A stretch of DNA of 8,433 nt from Deltaproteobacteria bacterium (GTDB taxonomy: Bacteria; Desulfobacterota; Desulfobaccia; Desulfobaccales; Desulfobaccaceae): assembly GCA_016874895.1 (NCBI GenBank), contig VGSX01000141.1, positions 1 to 8,433 on the forward strand. Direction: 5' to 3'. A model generated the notes under the pieces. That model made no database searches and had not been told where the DNA came from. It saw nothing but the letters and a program-made list of their open reading frames with translations. Shown here piece by piece: positions 4,687 through 8,433 of this stretch; within the stretch, counting starts at the first letter, position 1, and every line of letters begins with the position of its first letter. A program made the position numbers and the translations under genes.

Positions 4687-7600
4687 ATGCCCTCCCGCCT
4701 CCGTGACCATACCTTCCGCATTTCCTACGGCCCGGCAGATGACCGGCTCAAGGAGTTCTATCTCCCGGCCCTTTCCGCCAGTATGCGATATGACCGCAGC
4801 ACGGGCTTTTTTTCCTCCACGGCCTTGACCCTGGCAGCCCAAGGGGTGGCCCGCCTTATCGCCAATGGCGGCGCCATGCGCCTGCTGGTGGGGGCGCAAC
4901 TGTATCCCGACGACCTAAAGGCTATCAAGCAGGGGCACGAGCTGGACGCCATTGTGGCCCAAAGGATGTTGGCGGCCCTCACCAACCTGGAGGACGCCAT
5001 TGTGCGCCGTCGCCTGGAGGCCCTGGCCTGGATGGTGGGGGCGGGGACCCTGACTATAAAAGTAGTGCTGCCTACTGATCCCAATGGCAAGCCTCTTCCG
5101 GCCCCGATGGCCCAGGACTACTATCATCCCAAGGCGGGAATTTTCACTGACGCCGCCGGGGATCAGGTGGCCTTCAACGGCAGCATCAATGAGACCGCGG
5201 CGGGGTGGGTGCACAATTACGAACAGTTTGCCGTCTACCGCTCCTGGGATGAGAGCTGCCCCTATCTCCTTCAGGAGGTGCACCGCTTTAACCGCTTGTG
5301 GGACGGCCAGGAACCCTTTTGGAAAGCTCTGCCTGTTCCCCAGGCGGTGCAGGATCAACTTCTAAGCTTGGCTCCGGCGGCGCCACCGCTCTATGACCCG
5401 CAGGAATCGCCCAGTCACCGCCCCATCCAAAAGGGAACGTTTGTTTCCGAATTAACGGGTGATAAACTTGCCCCTAAGGAGCAGCTTCTCTGGCAGTTCG
5501 TCAAAGATGCTCCTTACCTGCCGAATGCCGGTTCTTTAGGGTTGGCCACCTGCGCCATCACCCCCTGGCCCCACCAGGTGCGGGTGGTGGAGGCCCTGGT
5601 GGAACGCTTCCCGGAGCGCTTCCTGCTGGGTGATGAAGTGGGGCTGGGCAAGACCATCGAGGCGGGGCTGGCGCTGCGGCAGTTGATCTTGTCGGGGCGG
5701 GTGCGGCGAGCTCTCATCCTGGCCCCCAAGAGCGTCTGCAAACAGTGGCAGGAAGAGCTGTTTGAGAAATTCCTGCTCAATATCACGTATTATAACGGCC
5801 AGTTTTTTGTGGACGCCCAGCAACGGGTTTTTGCCCCTGGCCAAGAAAATCCCTGGAATGAATTTCCCTTTATCCTGGCCTCCAGCCAGCTTGCCAAACG
5901 CCAAGAACGGGCCGAGCAATTGCTGGCCGCCCGGCCGTGGGACCTGATTATTATTGATGAAGCCCACCATGCCCGCCGCAAAGATTTCCTCAGTGACCGC
6001 TACCGCCCTAACCGGCTGCTGAGCTTATTAAATGGCGCCGGGTCCCGCACCGGACTCCAGGACCGCACTGAGGGCCTTTTGCTGATGACGGCCACCCCCA
6101 TGCAGATTCACCCGGTGGAGGTCTGGGACCTGTTAAAAGTCCTGGGATTGAGCGGCCGCTGGGGAGCCCAGGAAAATAACTTCCTGCGGTATTTTCAGGA
6201 ATTGCGCCGGGAAGACCTGGATGAAGTCAACTGGCCCCTGATTCTGGACCTGATGCGGGATTATCTGGCAACCGGCGGCACCTTAGAGTCGGATTTTTGT
6301 GAGGCAGCGGAGCGGATGCTGGGTCCGGTGACCTGGGAGCAGATTAAAAACCTGCCCTTGTCTCAGAAACAAGCTCAGATTATCAACAGGCTCGATCACA
6401 AGTCCCAGGGCGTCCTCTGGGAAATGGCCCGGCGGCATACCCCGGTGCAACGCTTCCTCTGGCGTAATACCCGGCGTCTGCTGCATAAATATCGGGAAGC
6501 GAACATCCTCAAAGAAAATGTCCCCCACCGCAAACCGGAATTGGTCTGGATCGATATGCGGTTAGAGGAGCAGCAGCTCTACGACCGGGTAGAGGAATAT
6601 ATCAGCGATTTCTACCAGAAATATGAATCGGAACGCAAAGGCCTGGGCTTTATCATGACCGTCTACCGCCGCCGTCTCACCAGCAGCTTTTATGCCCTGG
6701 AAGAGAGTTTGAAGCGGCGCCTGGATTTTCTCACTGGCAGACCTCAGACTGATTCGGCTTACGGGCTTACCGATGATGACCGGGAACAGGACGATCTGGA
6801 CCAGGATATTGATGACCTGTTGGAGGGAGAGTCCGGCCTCCTGGCTAAACAGGAGATTGACTACATCAAGGACTTTCTCAGAGAACTTAAAGGCATCACC
6901 ACCGAATCCAAGGTGGACAGGTTGTTTAACGACCTCCGCCAACTGCTTAAATTTCGGGAAACGGTCCTTATATTTACACAATACACCGACACCATGGATT
7001 ATCTGCGGGAGCAGTTGCGTTCGGTCTACGGCAGTCAGGTGGCCTGCTACTCCGGGCGGGGCGGGGAGCGGTGGGATGGCGCATTTTGGCGGGAAGTCAG
7101 CAAAGAGGAGATCAAAACCGAGTTTAAGCAGGGCGAGAAGATAAAGATATTGTTGTGCACCGAAGCCGCCAGCGAAGGCCTCAACCTGCAAACCTGCGGC
7201 GTGCTTATTAATTACGACATGCCCTGGAATCCCATGCGGGTGGAACAACGCATCGGGCGCATCGACCGCATCGGCCAGACTCATGACGAGGTCTGGGTCA
7301 AAAATTATTTTTATACTGGAACCGTGGAGGCCATAGTCTACCGCCGTTTGGGGGACCGCATCAGCTGGTTTGAGGATGTGGTGGGGGAACTGCAGCCGAT
7401 TCTCAGCCGGGTCAGTCAGACCATTCAGGCCGCCGCTCTGGCTTCGGGGTCGGCCCGGCAGCAGATTTTAGAGCGGGAAATCGCCAGACTTAAGGAGGAA
7501 ATCGACGCTCAGGCAACGAGGGAATTTAGCCTGGAAGGAATCAGCCGGGAAGCCCCCGTTATCAAACCTACTACGGAGCCTCCCCTTACCTTGGCGGAGT

Positions 7601-8433
7601 TATCAAGGTTATTTCGGGAGTCACCCTTATTTAAAAACCGGTTGCAGCCTATCGCTTCCCCGGTTCATTCCTATCTGCTCACCGATCACCCCGAGGCACC
7701 GGTGGTAACCTTCGTGCCCGAGGTTTTTGAGGCGCATCCGCAATCTGTGAGGTTGCTCAGCTATGGTGAATACCTGTTTGAAAACCTGTTGGCCGAAATC
7801 CAAGAGCCAGAAGCAGCCCAGAATCAGGTAGGTATGGTCCGCTGCCAGATGAATCAGCCAATACCTCTGCGGGCCTATTATACTTTAGGGCCGGATGGCC
7901 CTCACGAGATCAAGTCTTTGAAAGAATTGGAGGAGGTAATACAAGGTTCGGACCGCTCGCCTTGGACGGCGGAAATTCTGGAGGCAGCCCGAGAATTATT
8001 TTTTGTCCATATTGAAAAAAAGGTCAAGCAACTCCAGCAGGTTAATCAGACCCGATCAGCCGGAGCAGAGAAAGCCTTAGAGGAGGAGGCCAGAAATATT
8101 TTATTAAAGGCCGGGGTTGTGGATATGATGTTGACCCAGGGGGCACCGCTCCTGCCGGATGATCTGACCGGGGTCCACCTGGAGCAGGCGATTTTAAATC
8201 TCCGTAGACACAGATTCCCTTTTGCCCCGCTCTTGTTGAAGGTTGATACCAGACCCCTTGTCACCGTGAATGGAGATAATTATTATCAGAGAATCCAGCA
8301 GGAGCAGCAGACGGGTCTGGAGAGAATATTCGGGTCTATCAAGGCTCAGGCGGCAGATACTTTGAGTAAATTGTCCTCGGCACAAAAAGCCACGGCAGAG
8401 AAAAACTTTAACGACGTGGCAGCTTTTAAAGAT
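4687..8433 (+). CDS. PLD-SNF2 family helicase, predicted anti-phage effector (3' end beyond window)
   Basis: Open for 1249 codons to the window edge. Residues 1 to about 250 form a phospholipase D-like domain with HPKAGIFTD at 147-155 (H147, K149) and GSIN at 165-168, the usual HxK and GSxN elements of PLD nucleases. A superfamily 2 helicase of SNF2/RapA type follows: Walker A GDEVGLGKT at 315-323, DEAH at 424-427, TATP at 468-471, motif IV VLIFTQYTDT from 760, SEGLNL at 829-834, and QRIGRIDRIGQ at 854-864. About 290 residues are inserted between the two lobes, with an acidic stretch before lobe 2. A short coiled coil is likely near 923-945. The C-terminal domain is unassigned. The expected role is ATP-driven DNA translocation with possible nuclease action. 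ATG 4687 is chosen because MPSRLRDHTFRISYGP looks like the usual family N-terminus. No ribosome site is visible, and the frame stays open upstream to 4561. Confidence 0.93.
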   Translation, partial: MPSRLRDHTFRISYGPADDRLKEFYLPALSASMRYDRSTGFFSSTALTLAAQGVARLIANGGAMRLLVGAQLYPDDLKAIKQGHELDAIVAQRMLAALTNLEDAIVRRRLEALAWMVGAGTLTIKVVLPTDPNGKPLPAPMAQDYYHPKAGIFTDAAGDQVAFNGSINETAAGWVHNYEQFAVYRSWDESCPYLLQEVHRFNRLWDGQEPFWKALPVPQAVQDQLLSLAPAAPPLYDPQESPSHRPIQKGTFVSELTGDKLAPKEQLLWQFVKDAPYLPNAGSLGLATCAITPWPHQVRVVEALVERFPERFLLGDEVGLGKTIEAGLALRQLILSGRVRRALILAPKSVCKQWQEELFEKFLLNITYYNGQFFVDAQQRVFAPGQENPWNEFPFILASSQLAKRQERAEQLLAARPWDLIIIDEAHHARRKDFLSDRYRPNRLLSLLNGAGSRTGLQDRTEGLLLMTATPMQIHPVEVWDLLKVLGLSGRWGAQENNFLRYFQELRREDLDEVNWPLILDLMRDYLATGGTLESDFCEAAERMLGPVTWEQIKNLPLSQKQAQIINRLDHKSQGVLWEMARRHTPVQRFLWRNTRRLLHKYREANILKENVPHRKPELVWIDMRLEEQQLYDRVEEYISDFYQKYESERKGLGFIMTVYRRRLTSSFYALEESLKRRLDFLTGRPQTDSAYGLTDDDREQDDLDQDIDDLLEGESGLLAKQEIDYIKDFLRELKGITTESKVDRLFNDLRQLLKFRETVLIFTQYTDTMDYLREQLRSVYGSQVACYSGRGGERWDGAFWREVSKEEIKTEFKQGEKIKILLCTEAASEGLNLQTCGVLINYDMPWNPMRVEQRIGRIDRIGQTHDEVWVKNYFYTGTVEAIVYRRLGDRISWFEDVVGELQPILSRVSQTIQAAALASGSARQQILEREIARLKEEIDAQATREFSLEGISREAPVIKPTTEPPLTLAELSRLFRESPLFKNRLQPIASPVHSYLLTDHPEAPVVTFVPEVFEAHPQSVRLLSYGEYLFENLLAEIQEPEAAQNQVGMVRCQMNQPIPLRAYYTLGPDGPHEIKSLKELEEVIQGSDRSPWTAEILEAARELFFVHIEKKVKQLQQVNQTRSAGAEKALEEEARNILLKAGVVDMMLTQGAPLLPDDLTGVHLEQAILNLRRHRFPFAPLLLKVDTRPLVTVNGDNYYQRIQQEQQTGLERIFGSIKAQAADTLSKLSSAQKATAEKNFNDVAAFKD

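Noticed and set aside
4573..5358. Antisense open frames over the start of the helicase gene
   Set aside because: They are shadows of a high-GC coding strand. The + strand frame carries clear PLD and helicase motifs throughout.
6562..7284. 240-residue antisense open frame
   Set aside because: It lies wholly within the helicase region that encodes motifs IV-VI on the + strand and has no recognisable domain of its own.

Overview
The window is a GC-rich bacterial accessory locus holding four genes, all on the + strand: a minimal nucleotidyltransferase (MNT), a HEPN protein, a large DUF1156-type DNA methyltransferase, and a very large helicase with an N-terminal phospholipase D (PLD) domain that is still open at the window edge. 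Codon use and the abundance of dispersed palindromic repeats would fit an environmental anaerobe such as a Desulfobacterota member. There is no rRNA or housekeeping gene to place it, so this is a weak guess.

Bases 1-624 hold no convincing gene. They are three direct copies (the third partial) of a 229-270 bp unit. Each copy contains a C7-C8 tract, an imperfect inverted repeat centred on TCTAGA, and an array of 21-bp tandem repeats that starts in the right arm of the inverted repeat. Bases 625-984 encode the MNT, which looks like the antitoxin partner of HEPN proteins. Bases 981-1385 encode the HEPN partner, interrupted by an in-frame amber TAG at 1059-1061. Bases 1382-4303 encode a 973-residue adenine-type DNA methyltransferase. 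These three genes are joined by 4-bp stop/start overlaps (GTGA, then ATGA) and form a compact, probably translationally coupled operon. Bases 4304-4686 are non-coding: a fourth copy of the TCTAGA-centred inverted repeat, followed by about 14 tandem units of 21 or 25 bp related to those upstream. From 4687 to the edge runs the PLD-SNF2 helicase, 1249 codons with no stop.

A DUF1156 methyltransferase beside a PLD-containing SNF2 helicase is the signature of a predicted anti-phage system with a restriction-like, DISARM-like logic: the methylase marks self DNA, and the ATP-driven translocase/nuclease acts on unmarked DNA. A DUF499-type ATPase is the usual further partner and would be expected outside this window. 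Two points are less ordinary. A MNT-HEPN toxin-antitoxin pair is welded translationally to the methylase but carries a nonsense codon. Two repeat arrays that appear to have the same origin sit on either side of the MNT-HEPN-methylase block.
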